A stretch of DNA of 64,000 nucleotides from Cymbidium sinense. Taxonomy: Eukaryota > Streptophyta > Magnoliopsida > Asparagales > Orchidaceae. The notes under the pieces were generated by a model. It had not been told where the DNA came from, searched no databases, and saw nothing but the letters and a program-made list of their open reading frames with translations. The position numbers were made by a program, and so were the translations under genes. Shown here piece by piece: positions 23,960 through 35,230 of this stretch; positions within the stretch are counted from its first letter, which is position 1; each line of letters begins with the position of its first letter. The stretch is from positions 54,654,514-54,718,513 of the forward strand of contig CM038214.1 of NCBI GenBank assembly GCA_021442155.1, in the 5' to 3' direction.

Positions 23960-25605
23960 AAATAAACCAAAACCCAAAACTACAACTTGAACCCAAGACC
24001 TAAAACCTAAACCCTAAACTAAAACCTGAACCCAAGACCAAAAACCTAAATACTAAACTATAAAAACCCCAACCCTAAACCCTATACCCTAAAACCTAAA
24101 CTCAAAATCCTAAACCTTAAACCCCAGACCCTAAACCCTAAACCCTCAACTAACCCTAAACCCTAAACCCACAACTAACCCTAAACCTTAAAAGTTTAAA
24201 ACCTAAACCTAAACTAAATAAAACCTAAAAATAAAATAAATAAATAAACATAAACCAAAATAAAATGAAAAAATAAAACTAAATCCTAAACTAACACCTA
24301 AACCTAAACCTAAACTAAAAAATAAAATAAAATAAAAAATAAAAGCTAAACTAAAATAAAATAAATAAAACCTAAATTAAATTAAAAAAAATAAACCTAA
24401 ATAAAAAAACCTAAATCTAAAATAAATATAAAATAAATAGAAAGTAAAATAAAATAAAAACTAAATAAAAACCTAAACCTAAAAAATAAAGCTAAAACTA
24501 AAACGTAAAAATAAATAAAAAATAGAATCTAAACCCTAAACTAAAAAAAATTAAACTTAAAATAAATAAAATAAAATAAACCTAAACCTAAGCTAAAATA
24601 AGCAAAACTAAAATAAATAAAAACTAAGCCTAAACCTAAAATAAACTAAACTTAAATCTTAAACTAAATAAAATAAAATAAACTAAAAATAAACCTAAAC
24701 CTAAACTAAAAATATATAACATAAAAATAAACCTAAAATAAAAACCTGAAACCTTAACCTAAAAAAATAAAATAAAAAGCTTAACCAAAACCTAAAAATA
24801 AAATATTAAACTGAAACCTAAAAAATAAAAGAAAAATAAAACTAAACAAAAAAATAAATAAAAACCCAACCTAAATTTAAAAAATAAGTTAAAATAAAAA
24901 TCCTAAACTAAAATAAATAAATCTAAAATAAATAAACTAAACTAAATAAAAATAAAAAGTATCCCTAAATAAAAATAAAAAATAAAATAAAATAAAATAA
25001 GTAAAAAATAAACTAAATAAACCAAAGTAAAATAAAAGAAAATCCTAAACCTTGAACCCAAACCTTAAATCCTAAATCCTAATCCCTAAAGCCTAAACCC
25101 TAAACCCTAAAATAAACTTTAAACCCTAAAACCTAAACCTACAACCCTAAACCTTAAACCCTAAACCCTAAACCCTAATGCCTAAAAAACCTAAACCCTA
25201 AACCCTAAAATAACCCTAAATTGTAAACCCTTAACCTAATCTGTAGCCCTAACCCAAAACCCATACCCTAAACCCTAAACATAAACCATAAACCCTAAAA
25301 CCCTATACCCTAAACACTAAACTAACCCTAAACCATAAGCTAAGCCTAAACCCTAAACCCTAAACCCTAAACCCTCAAAACCCTAAAGCTTAAAGCTTAA
25401 ACACTAAATCCTAAATCCTAACCTTAAACCCTAAGCCTTAAAGCCCAAAATCCTAAAACCCTAAACCCTAAACCCTAACCCTAAACCCTAAACCCCAAAC
25501 CCTAAACCTTAAATACTAAATCATAACCTCAAACCCTAAACCTAAAGAAACTAAATAAATTTAAAAAATAAACCTAAACCCTAAAAGCTACAAACATACC
25601 CTAAA
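23960..25605. repeat. Array block before GRP copy 9
   Basis: 23960-24190 telomere-like, including a short repeated ACTAAAACCTGAACCC-like segment; 24190-25030 A/T-rich; the boundary motif is lost or unrecognisable near 25020; 25030-25605 telomere-like. From about 24668 this sequence is the left copy of a 4.2-kb tandem duplication whose right copy starts near 28817. Confidence 0.85.
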
Positions 25606-25954
25606 GTGAACCTGTGGACGGAAGGTGGAGGCAGCTATCACATTGGTGATGGGGATCTGGAGATGGAGGTAGGCGGAGGTGGTGGTGAAGCAGGTCAGAA
25701 AGGAGAAATGTTAGAGCCGTGGTGGTGGTGAAGGGATATGATGGTGGATCCCACTAGAGGTTGAGGGGAATTGGAGAAATGACTGATCCGCTATTGAATT
25801 GTCTTTATAGTACATAAGGTTCTAATTATCTTCCTATCCATGTTCATTTTTTAACTATGTCATCGCTTGTGTCCAAGAAAAATTGGTGTGTTACTTGGTT
25901 GATGAATTCAAAAAGAAGAAATGTTGAATCTATGTTTGTTCTCTGTTAAAAAAA
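25606..25954 (+). pseudogene. GRP 3'-end fragment, copy 9
   Basis: A shortened copy. The start is deleted into the Gly-rich tail; the end reads GNWRN then a non-stop shift, and a complete 3' UTR follows to TTCTCTGTTAAAAAAAACC. It shares CACATTGGTGATG and TTCTCTGTT with copy 11, its partner in the 4.2-kb duplication. Non-functional. Confidence 0.88.
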
Positions 25955-28651
25955 ACCAAAAACCATAAATCATAAATGAAAACTTGAACCCTAGACCTAA
26001 AACCCTAAACCCTAAACCTTAAATAATAAAACCTAAAAACCCTAAACCCTAAACCCTAAAAACCTAAATCCTAAACCCTAAACCCCAAATGCAAAATCAT
26101 AAACCATAAACCCTAAACCCTCAACTAACACTAAACTCTAAACCCTAAACACTAAAAAGATAAAAACCTAAGCCTAAACTAAATAAAACCTAAAAATAAA
26201 ATAAATAACAAAAACATCAACCAAAATAAAATAAAATCCTTAACTAAAATAGAAACATAAACCTAAACCAAGACTTAAACCTAAAAAGAATATAAAATAA
26301 AAATAAAAACAAAACTAAATTAAATTAAATAAAAAACTATACTAGATTAAAAAAATAAAAACCTAAATAAAATTAAAACTAAACCTAAAATAAAAATAAA
26401 ATAAACCTGAAATAAAATAAAATAAAACTAAATAAAACCTAAACTTAAAAATAAACCTAAATATAAAACCTAAAAATAAATAAAAATTAAAACCTAAACC
26501 CTAAACAAAAAAACCTAAATCTAAAATAAAAATGAAATAAGCCTAAACCTAAACTAAAATAAATAAAACCCAAGCCTAACAATAAAATAAACTAAATCTA
26601 AACCTAAACCTAAAACCTAAATAAAATAAAATAAACAAAAACTAAACCTAAACCTAAACTAAGAAATAAAAAAATCTAAACCTAGACCTAAACCTAAAAA
26701 TAAAAAATAAAACCTAAACTTAAAAAATAAAATAAAAATAAAAATAAACTAAAAAATAAACCTAAACCTAAGCTAAAAAATAAAATAAAATAAAAAGCCA
26801 ATACTAAAATAAATAAACCTAAAATAAATAAACTAAACTAAAGATAAATAAAAGTAAACTTAAATAAAAATAAACTTAAATAAAATAAAAATAAAATAAA
26901 CTAAAATAAATAAAAAATAAACTAAATAAACCTTAACCTGCTAGTTTACTTAATTAAATAAAAAATAACCCGAAACCTTAAAACTAACCCTAAACCGTAA
27001 ACCCTAAATGCTAAACCCTAAACATTAAAACCCTAAATCGTAAACCCTAAAACATAAACCCTAAACCCTAAAAAACCCTAAACCCTAAGCCCTAAACCCT
27101 AATGCCTAAACCCAAAACCTAAAAAAACCCTAAACCTAAACCTAATCCTAAACTAAATTATAAACGATAAAAAAACCCTAAACCTAAAAAAAATACTAAA
27201 TTCTAAATAAATAAAACCCTAAACCCTAAACTAAACCCTAAAAAAACATAAACCATATAATAAAATAAAACCTAAACCTAAACTTAAACTAAAAATATAA
27301 AATAAATAAATAAAAATCTTAAACCTATAAAAAAAAATAAAAAATAATAAAAAAATAAAACCTAAACCTAAATTTAAGAATAAAATAGAATAAGAAATAA
27401 TAAAAATAATTTAAATAAAATAAATAGAAACATAAACTAACTAAAAAATAAAATAAACCTGAGAATAGAAAACCTAAATATAATCAAAACTATTCATAAA
27501 ATAAAATAAAAAAGGCCTAAAGTAAAATAACATAAAAACTAAATTAAAAACTAAACATAAAAAATAAATCAAAAAATAAATAAAAAATAAAACCTAAACC
27601 CTAAACTAAAATAAAACCCTAAACCCTAATCCCTAAACCTTAAAACCTAAAAACCCTAAACCTAAATCCTAAACACTAACCTAATCTTAAACTTAAACGT
27701 ATAAATAAAAAAATAAAAAAAACTAAACTAAAATAAAATAAATAAAAACCTAAACTAAACAAAAAAACCCTAAAAATAAAAAACCTAAAAAACATAAAAA
27801 CTAAATAAAAACCTAAACCTAAAAAGTAAGCCAAAAAATAAATTAAAATATAACCTAAACCCTAAACTGAAAAACACCTAAATCTAAAATAAACAAAATA
27901 AAATAAACCTAAAACTGAACTAAAATAAACTAAACTAAATTAAGTAAGACCTAAACCTAAACCTAAAATAAACTAAACCTAAACCTAAATCTAAACTAAA
28001 TGAAATAAATTAAACTAAAAATAAACCTAAACCTAAACTAAAAAGTAAAACCTAAAAATAAACCTAAAATAAAAACCTAAGACATAAAGCTAAAAATATA
28101 AAATAAAAACCTAAACATAAACCTAAAAATAAAATATATAACCTAAACTTAAAAAATAAAAAAAATAAAACTCAACTAAAGAATAAACATAAACCTAAAA
28201 ATAAACTAAAATAAAAAATCTAAACTAAAAATAAATAAACCTAAAATAAAAAAAACTAAACTAAATAAAAATTCAAATATACCTAAATAAAAAATAAAAA
28301 ATAAAATAAACTGAAGAAAATATAAAATAAATTAAATAAACCTTAACCTACTAGTTTACTTAATTAAAAAAAATTATAAACCTTAAATCCTAAAGTCTAA
28401 ACCCTAAACCCTAAACCTTAAAACCCTAAACCCTAAACCCTAAACCCTAAACCCTAAACCCTAAACCTTAAAACCTGAACCCTAAACCCTAATATCCTAA
28501 ACCCTAATAGCCTAAACCCTAAACCCTAAACTCTAAGCCCTAAAAACTAAACCTTAAACCTTAAACCCTAAAACCTACAACTCTAATCCCTAAACCCCAA
28601 ACCCTAAACTCTAAACCCTAAATCCTAAACTCTAAATGAACCCTAAACCCT
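25955..28651. repeat. Array blocks, left copy of 4.2-kb duplication
   Basis: 25955-26160 telomere-like; 26160-26930 A/T-rich; boundary motif near 26938 (CTGCTAGTTTACTTAATT); 26970-27260 telomere-like; 27260-28340 A/T-rich with a telomere-like patch at about 27600-27680; boundary motif near 28349 (CTACTAGTTTACTTAATT); 28376-28651 telomere-like, with about six clean CCCTAAA units near 28424-28466. Corresponds block by block to 30142-32968. Confidence 0.88.
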
Positions 28652-28816
28652 AAGAATGGGTAGAACCTTGAAAATAAGAGCATTATCAACAGCCTAGATG
28701 GCGGAGGTGAAGTCGAGGCATCCATAAGTGGTGGTGGATCTGGGTGTTGATCCATATGGAGGTGGTGGTCAGAACAGTGGTGGTTATGGAGGAGGGAGGA
28801 GCGATGGATGCTATAG
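28652..28816 (+). pseudogene. GRP fragment, copy 10, cut at duplication junction
   Basis: Begins normally at the NGQNL equivalent, runs through the Gly-rich tail (GGGGQNSGGYGGGRSDGCY) and stops abruptly at GATGGATGCTATAG. The next base belongs to an A/T-rich block matching about 24668. It has no stop codon context, UTR or A-tail. The cut marks the join of the tandem duplication. Confidence 0.9.
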
Positions 28817-29678
28817 AATAAAATAAAATAAACTAAAAATAAACCTAAACCTAAACTAGAAAATATAACATAAAAATAAACCTAAAATAAAAACCTAAAA
28901 CCTAATCCTAAAAAAATAAAATAAAAACCTAAACCAGAACCTAAAAATGAAAAATAAAATCTAAACCTAAAAAATAAAAGAAAAATAAAATTAACTAAAA
29001 AATAAACATAAACCTAAACCTAAATCTAACAAATAATTTAAAATAAAAAATGTAAACTAAAATAAATAAATCTAAAATAAATAAACTAAACTAAATAAAA
29101 ATAAAAAATAACCCTAAATGATTTAAAAAATAAAATAAACTAAAATAAATAAAATAAAATAAAACCTAAAAAAGTTTTAACCTAAACCTAAATAATCTAA
29201 ACCCTAAACCCTAAAACTAACTTTAAATCCTAAAACCTAAACCTACAACCCTAAACCCTAAACCCTAAACCTTAAACTAACCCCAAACCCTAAACCCTAA
29301 ACCATAAAACCTAATCATAACCCAAAACCCAAACCCTAAACCCTAAACCCTAAAACCCTATAACCTAAACACTAAACTTACCCTAAATCATAAGCTAAGC
29401 CTAAACCCTAAACCCTAAACCCTAAACCCTCAAAACACTGAACCCTAAAGCCTAAATAGTAAAGCCTAAACACTAAATCCTAAACCCTAACCCTAAATCA
29501 TAAGCCTTAAATCTATAAACCCTAAAACCCTAAACCATAAACCCTAACCCTAAAAGCATAAACCTTAAAACCCTAAAACCTAAACCCTAAACCTTAAATC
29601 CTAAACCCTAAACCTAAAGTAACAAAATAAATTAAAAAAATAAACCTAAACCCTAAAACCTAATAAACATAGAACCTA
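28817..29678. repeat. Array block, start of right copy of 4.2-kb duplication
   Basis: 28817-29190 A/T-rich, matching the sequence from about 24668 nearly base by base at first (AAACCTAAACCTAAACTA, then AACATAAAAATAAACC). 29190-29678 telomere-like. No clear boundary motif is present between them, as in the left copy. Confidence 0.88.
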
Positions 29679-30141
29679 AGAATAGGTAGAACCTTGACAG
29701 CAGGAACATCACCGTCAATCAGGCTCAGTCTAGATTTGGTGGTGGATGTGAAGGCAGAGGTGGTGGTTATCACATTGGTGATGTGGGATCTGGAGATGGT
29801 GGAAGATATGGAGGTGGTGGTCGAAGCATTAGTGGTTGTGGAGGTAGGAAGAGTGACGAAAGTTACAGCTGTGGTGGTGGTGGAGGGATATGATCGTGGA
29901 TCCCGCTACTCGAGGGGCCAGGGTGGTTCTGATGGGAACTGGAGAAATTGAAGAACTACTGATCCGATCTGCTGGTTATTGAATTGTCTTTAAAGTACAA
30001 ACGGTTCTAATTATCTTCCAATGCATGCTCATTTTTTAACTATGTCATTGCTTGTGTCTTAGAAAAAGTAGCGTGTTACTTGGTTAATGGATTCAAAAAG
30101 AAGAAATGTTGAATCTAAGTTTGTTCTCTGTTAAAAAAAAA
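29679..30141 (+). pseudogene. GRP 3'-end fragment, copy 11
   Basis: Starts NR*NLDSRNITVNQAQSRFGG, continues through the Gly-rich tail with stops and frame changes, ends RGQGGSDGNWRN then TGA, and has a complete 3' UTR to TTCTCTGTTAAAAAAAAA. The 85-codon Val-rich ORF at 29694 is the wrong frame for most of its length. Partner of copy 9. Non-functional. Confidence 0.9.
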
Positions 30142-32968
30142 GCCAAAAACCCTAAAAGCTAATTGAAAACCTGAAACCTAGACCTAAAACCTAAACCTTA
30201 AACCTTAAACCTTAAACCCTATACCCTAAAACCTAAACCATAAACCCTAAACCCTAAAACCCTAAACCCTAAACCCTAAACTCTAAACCTTAAACCCTAA
30301 AACATAAACCCTAAACCCTAAACCCTCAACTAACACTAAACTCTAAACCCTAAACCCTAAAAAGATAAAAACTTAAACCTAAACAAAATAAAACCTAAAA
30401 ATAAAATAAATAAAAAAACATAAACCAAAATAAAATAAAACCCTAAACTAAAATAGAAACTTAAACCTAAACATAAACCTAAAAAGAATATAAAATAAAA
30501 AATAAAAACAAAATTAAACTAAAATAAATAAAAAACCTAAATAAAATAAAAACTAAACCTAAAATAAAAATAAAATAAACCTAAAATATAATAAAATTAA
30601 AACTAAATAAAAACCTAAACCTAAAAAATAAACCTAAATATAAAACCTAAAAATAAATAAAAATTAAAACCTAAACCCTAAACAAAAAAACCTAAAACCT
30701 AAAATAAAAAAGAAATAAACCTAAACCTAAACTAAATTAAACTAAACTAAAATAAGTAAAACCTAAACCTAAGCCTAAAATAAACCTAAGCCATAAATAA
30801 AACCTAAACCTAAAACCTAAATAAAATGAATTAAACAAAAAATAAACCTAAACCTAAACTAAGAAACAAAACAAAAAAATTAATCAAAAAAAATAAAACC
30901 TAAACCTAAAAAAAGAAAATAAAAAAAACCTAAACCTAAACCTAAAACAAAAAATAAAACATAAACCTAAAAAAAATAAAATAAAAGTAAACTAAACTAA
31001 AAACTAAACCTAAACCAACCTAAAAAATAAACTAAAATAAAAAAGCCTAAATTAAAATAAATAAACCTAAAATAAATAAACAAAACTAAATAAAAATAAA
31101 AATAAACCTAAATGAAAATCAAAATAAACTAAACTAAAATAAATAAAAAATAAACTAAATAAACCAAAACATGCTAGTTTACTTAATTAAATAAAAAATA
31201 ACCTTAAACCCTAAATCTATCCCTAAACCCTAAGCCCTAAACCCTAACCTTAAAACCCTAAACCCTAAATCCTAAAATATAAATAATAAACCCTAAAACC
31301 CTAAACCCTAAATCCTAAACCCTAAACCCTAATGCCTAAACCCTAAAACCTACAACCCTAAACCTTAAACCCTAAACCCTAAAACCTAAACTAAATTATA
31401 AACCATAAAACCCTAAACCCTAAACCCTAAAACACTAAACCCTATACCTAAACCCTAAAACCTAAAACCTAAACCTAAACTAAATAAAACATAAAATGAA
31501 ATAAATAAAAAGCCTAAACCTATAAAAAACATAATAAAAACTTAAACTAAAACCTAAACCTAAACTTAAAAATAAAATCGAATAAAAAATTAAAATAAAC
31601 TAAAATAAAATAAATAGAAACCTAAACTAAACTAAAAAATAAAATAAACTTAAGAATAAAAAACCTAAATATAATAAAAATTATTCATAAAATAAATTAA
31701 ATAAGTCCTAAAGTAAAATAAAATAAAAACTAAATAAAAAACAAATCATAAAAAATAAACCAAAAACTAAATAAAAAATAAAACCTAAACCCTAACCTAA
31801 AAATAATCCTAAACCCTAAACCCTAAACCTTAAACCCTAAAAACCCTAAACCTAAATCTAAATGCTAAACCCTAAACCAAAATCCTAAACCTTAACCCTA
31901 AAATACTAAATCTTGAAACCTTAAACCCTAAACCTTAAACCATAAAAACCTAAAAACATAAATCTAAACAAAATAAAACCTAAGAATAAAATAAATAAAT
32001 AAACTTAAACCTTAATAAAATAAAAAATAAAATAAAAAATCTAAATAAAGACCTAAACTTAAACCTAATCTTAAACCTAAAGGTATAAATAAAAAAATAA
32101 AAATTAAAAATTAAACTAAAATAAAATAAATAATAACCTAAAATAAACAAAAAAAACCTAAATAACATAAAAACTAAATAAAACCCGAACGTAAAAAGTA
32201 AACCAAAAAATAAATAAAAAATAAAACCTAAACCTTAAACTAAAAAAAACCTAAATCTAAGATAAACAAAATAAAATAAATTTAAAACTAGACTAAAATA
32301 AACTAAACTGAAATAAGTAAAACCTAAATTAAACCTAAAATAAACTAAACCTAAACCTAAATTTAAACTAAATAAAATAAATTAATCTAAAAAAAAACCT
32401 AAACCTAAAAAATAAAACCTAAAAATAAACCTAAAATAAAACCCTAAAACATAAACCTAAAAATATAAAATAAAAACCTAAACCTAAACCAAAAAATAAA
32501 ATATATAACCTAAACTTAAAAAATAAAAGAAAAATAAAACTCAACTAAAAAATAATCATAAAACCTAAAATAAACTAAATAAAAAAACCTAAACTAAAAT
32601 AAATATTAAAATTGCTAAACTAAATAAAAATTAAAATAAACCTAAATAAAAATAAAAAATTAAATAAACTGAAGGAAATAAAAAAACTAAATAAACCTAA
32701 AACTACGAGTTTACTTAATTAAAAATAGTAGTAAACCCTAAATCCTAAACTCTAAACCCTAAACCTAAAATCTTAAACCCTAAACCCTAAACCCTAAATC
32801 ATAAAACTTAAATCCTAAATCCTAATACCCTAAACCCTTAACCCTAAACCCTAAGCCTTAAAACTAAAACTATATGCTTCGTTCAGTTACACGTATTGCT
32901 AAACCTTTTAAACCCCAAAACCTAAACCTATAAACCTTAAACACTAAACCTAAACTAACCTAAACCTA
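30142..32968. repeat. Array blocks, right copy of 4.2-kb duplication
   Basis: 30142-30365 telomere-like; 30365-31165 A/T-rich; boundary motif near 31173 (ATGCTAGTTTACTTAATT); 31204-31460 telomere-like; 31460-32695 A/T-rich with a telomere-like patch at about 31800-31945; boundary motif near 32703 (CTACGAGTTTACTTAATT); 32736-32968 telomere-like. A short non-repeat patch near 32873-32905 (CTTCGTTCAGTTACACG) is unexplained. Confidence 0.87.
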
Positions 32969-33406
32969 AGAATGGGTAGAACCTTGGCATAGAACATTCA
33001 CCAGTAGGCTTGTCAGATCTGTGTGAAGAAGCGTGGTGTCGTAGTGGTGGTGGGGATCTAGAGGTGTGCATATGGAGGTGGTGGTGAGAGTGGTGGTTAT
33101 GGAGGGAGGGAGGATGGATGTTATAGCCATGGTAGTGGCAAAGGGAGAGATCGGGGATATGATGGCGGATCCCACTATTCGGTAGTTGATGGAACTAGAG
33201 AAATTGAAGAATGATCGATCTTACTTATAGAACTATATCTTTATAGTAGATATAGTTCTACTTATCTAGGGTTTTTGATTTGCTCTATGGGTGCACATTT
33301 TTAATCTATATCATCACTTGTGTCTTAGAAAAGTTGGGGTGCTATTTGGTTGATGAAATCAAAAATAGGAAATATTGAATCTAAATTTGTTCTATGTAAA
33401 AAAAAA
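32969..33406 (+). pseudogene. GRP 3'-end fragment, copy 12
   Basis: Starts at the NGQNL equivalent with several deletions. The Gly-rich tail contains GATGGATGTTATAG, the same place where copy 10 is cut, and then continues to the damaged C-terminus, a complete 3' UTR and an A-tail near 33397. Non-functional. Confidence 0.9.
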
Positions 33407-33650
33407 TTAAACTCTAAACCCTAAACTAAAATTTAAACCCTAAGAACCTAAACTCTAAACCTAAACCCTAGACCTAAATCCTAAACCTAAAATCCCAACC
33501 CTAAACTTGAAAGCCTAAACCCTAAACACTAAAAAACCCTAAACCACAAAACCACAAACCTAAAACCCTGACCCAAACCACAAACCCCCAAACCCACACA
33601 AACCTAAACCCTAAACTAAACTAACCTAAACCTAACCCTAAACCCTAAAC
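33407..33650. repeat. Degenerate telomere-like repeats, C-rich
   Basis: CCCTAAA-type repeats with an unusual ACCACAAACC-rich stretch at about 33540-33600. They end near 33651, where unrelated sequence begins. Confidence 0.85.
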
Positions 33651-34734
33651 TTGAATAAAGATGTCATTAGGGTAGATCTAAAGAATGACTTAATCTATAG
33701 TTATGGTAGCTAAAGAAAATGTCTTAAAGAGACTTTCCTTGACTATTAGAGATTTGAATACCCCAACCTAACCCTAAATCTTATAATACCATATATTATA
33801 TATAATGTTTCATATATTTAAGCATGTAGTGATGTTTTGAATGTTTTAGTATATTATGGTTTTATGCCCTATATTCTATATTAATATAAATCATAAAAAT
33901 ATTGATTTAATAAATCAGATAATGAAATTTGTTAAATTTGAAGTGGGAATTAGGTTGTAGTACCAAAGGTGTGCTACATCGCTTGTAGTCTAAAAAGTAA
34001 GATTTTATGTTCAAAATAAATATTATAATAGCATAGCAGAGTATAACATCATATATCATAATATATTGTTCTACGCATTTTAAATTCTTTTAGTATTTTA
34101 TATCATCTGCATGCATCGAGCCTAAACTAGCATTATTTATAATAATGTTGATTTAGACTTTAAAATGGTAGAATTTGGCCAAATTCATAATAGGTAGAGC
34201 ATGAAATCATAATATATTATTTCAATTTAAAATATGTAAGTGATATGACTAAAATATAGTTTTTTATTATTTAGACTAATTTTATGATTTTTTTATCTTA
34301 AGCAATCCCTTGTGATGTGATATGCAAAATAGTATAATATAATATGTTATAGTGTATTATAATATAGGATGCCATAACATACTGTAGCATCATGCATTAT
34401 AGCATAGTATAGTGTATTACTACTTGTTCTTTAGCATATTTTAGTTTGTTATAGTATGATGTAGTTGAGTTTGCATTAATTTATAAAAAAATATTTATAG
34501 GCTGAGATGATGGAATTTGGCCAAATTTAAGGTAAGCTTTAGGGAACATCATTTGGGGTGTGCTATGGTGTGTCATCTAATCACAAGAATGGAATTTTGC
34601 ATCCAAAATAAATGTTCATTTTTCAACCAAATTTTATAAATTTTTTTCTTCAAGTGATTAATTTTAAAGTGTAATGTAAGATAATATATTATATGAAAGC
34701 ATATTAAAATATAATGAACATAATAATATAACTT

Positions 34735-34791
<57 letters not shown>

Positions 34792-35230
34792 TACTAAATA
34801 TTATGTATTTTAGCATGTTTTACTTTTGTTATAATACGATTGGTCAAAACTCACAAAAATGTTAATTTGAAGGTTGAGATGGAAGAATTTGGCCAAATTC
34901 ATGGCACACACCAAGAAGCAAAACAAAAATTATGCTATTTTGTACCATTTCTAATAGAAAAATAATAATTTTACACCCAAAATGAACATTATTCATATTT
35001 TGAGAAAATTTTATTATTTGTTCTTTTCAAGTGATTCTAATGAGGTGTAATGTTAGACAATATATTATATTATAGAAAATTATAATATAACATCATATAT
35101 TATAATATAATATAGTGTGTTAATTCACACTATAATATGTTTAGTATTATATTGCATTGTTAGTTTGTGCTTGCACTATCACAAATCATAAAATGTTGAT
35201 TACAATGTTAAGATTATGTAATTTGAACGA
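33651..35230. repeat. Diverged tandem repeat, period about 345 bases
   Basis: An A/T-rich region in which the phrase GAATTTGGCCAAATT recurs near 34171, 34513 and 34885, with weaker copies near 33926 and 35220. It is preceded each time by an AATGTTGATTT-like phrase and followed by a shared order of GTGCTA, TTTTACACCCAAAATAA, TCAAGTGATT and TATTATA-rich tracts. Spacing is roughly 250 to 365 bases. No ORF. It may be a satellite or the non-coding end of the neighbouring gypsy element; I cannot decide. Confidence 0.7.
34738..34785. repeat. (AT)n microsatellite
   Basis: 24 uninterrupted AT units within the 345-base repeat region. Confidence 0.98.

Noticed and set aside
28424..28466. Functional telomere end or telomere seed
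   Set aside because: Only six or so clean units, surrounded by degenerate repeats on both sides; it is interstitial.
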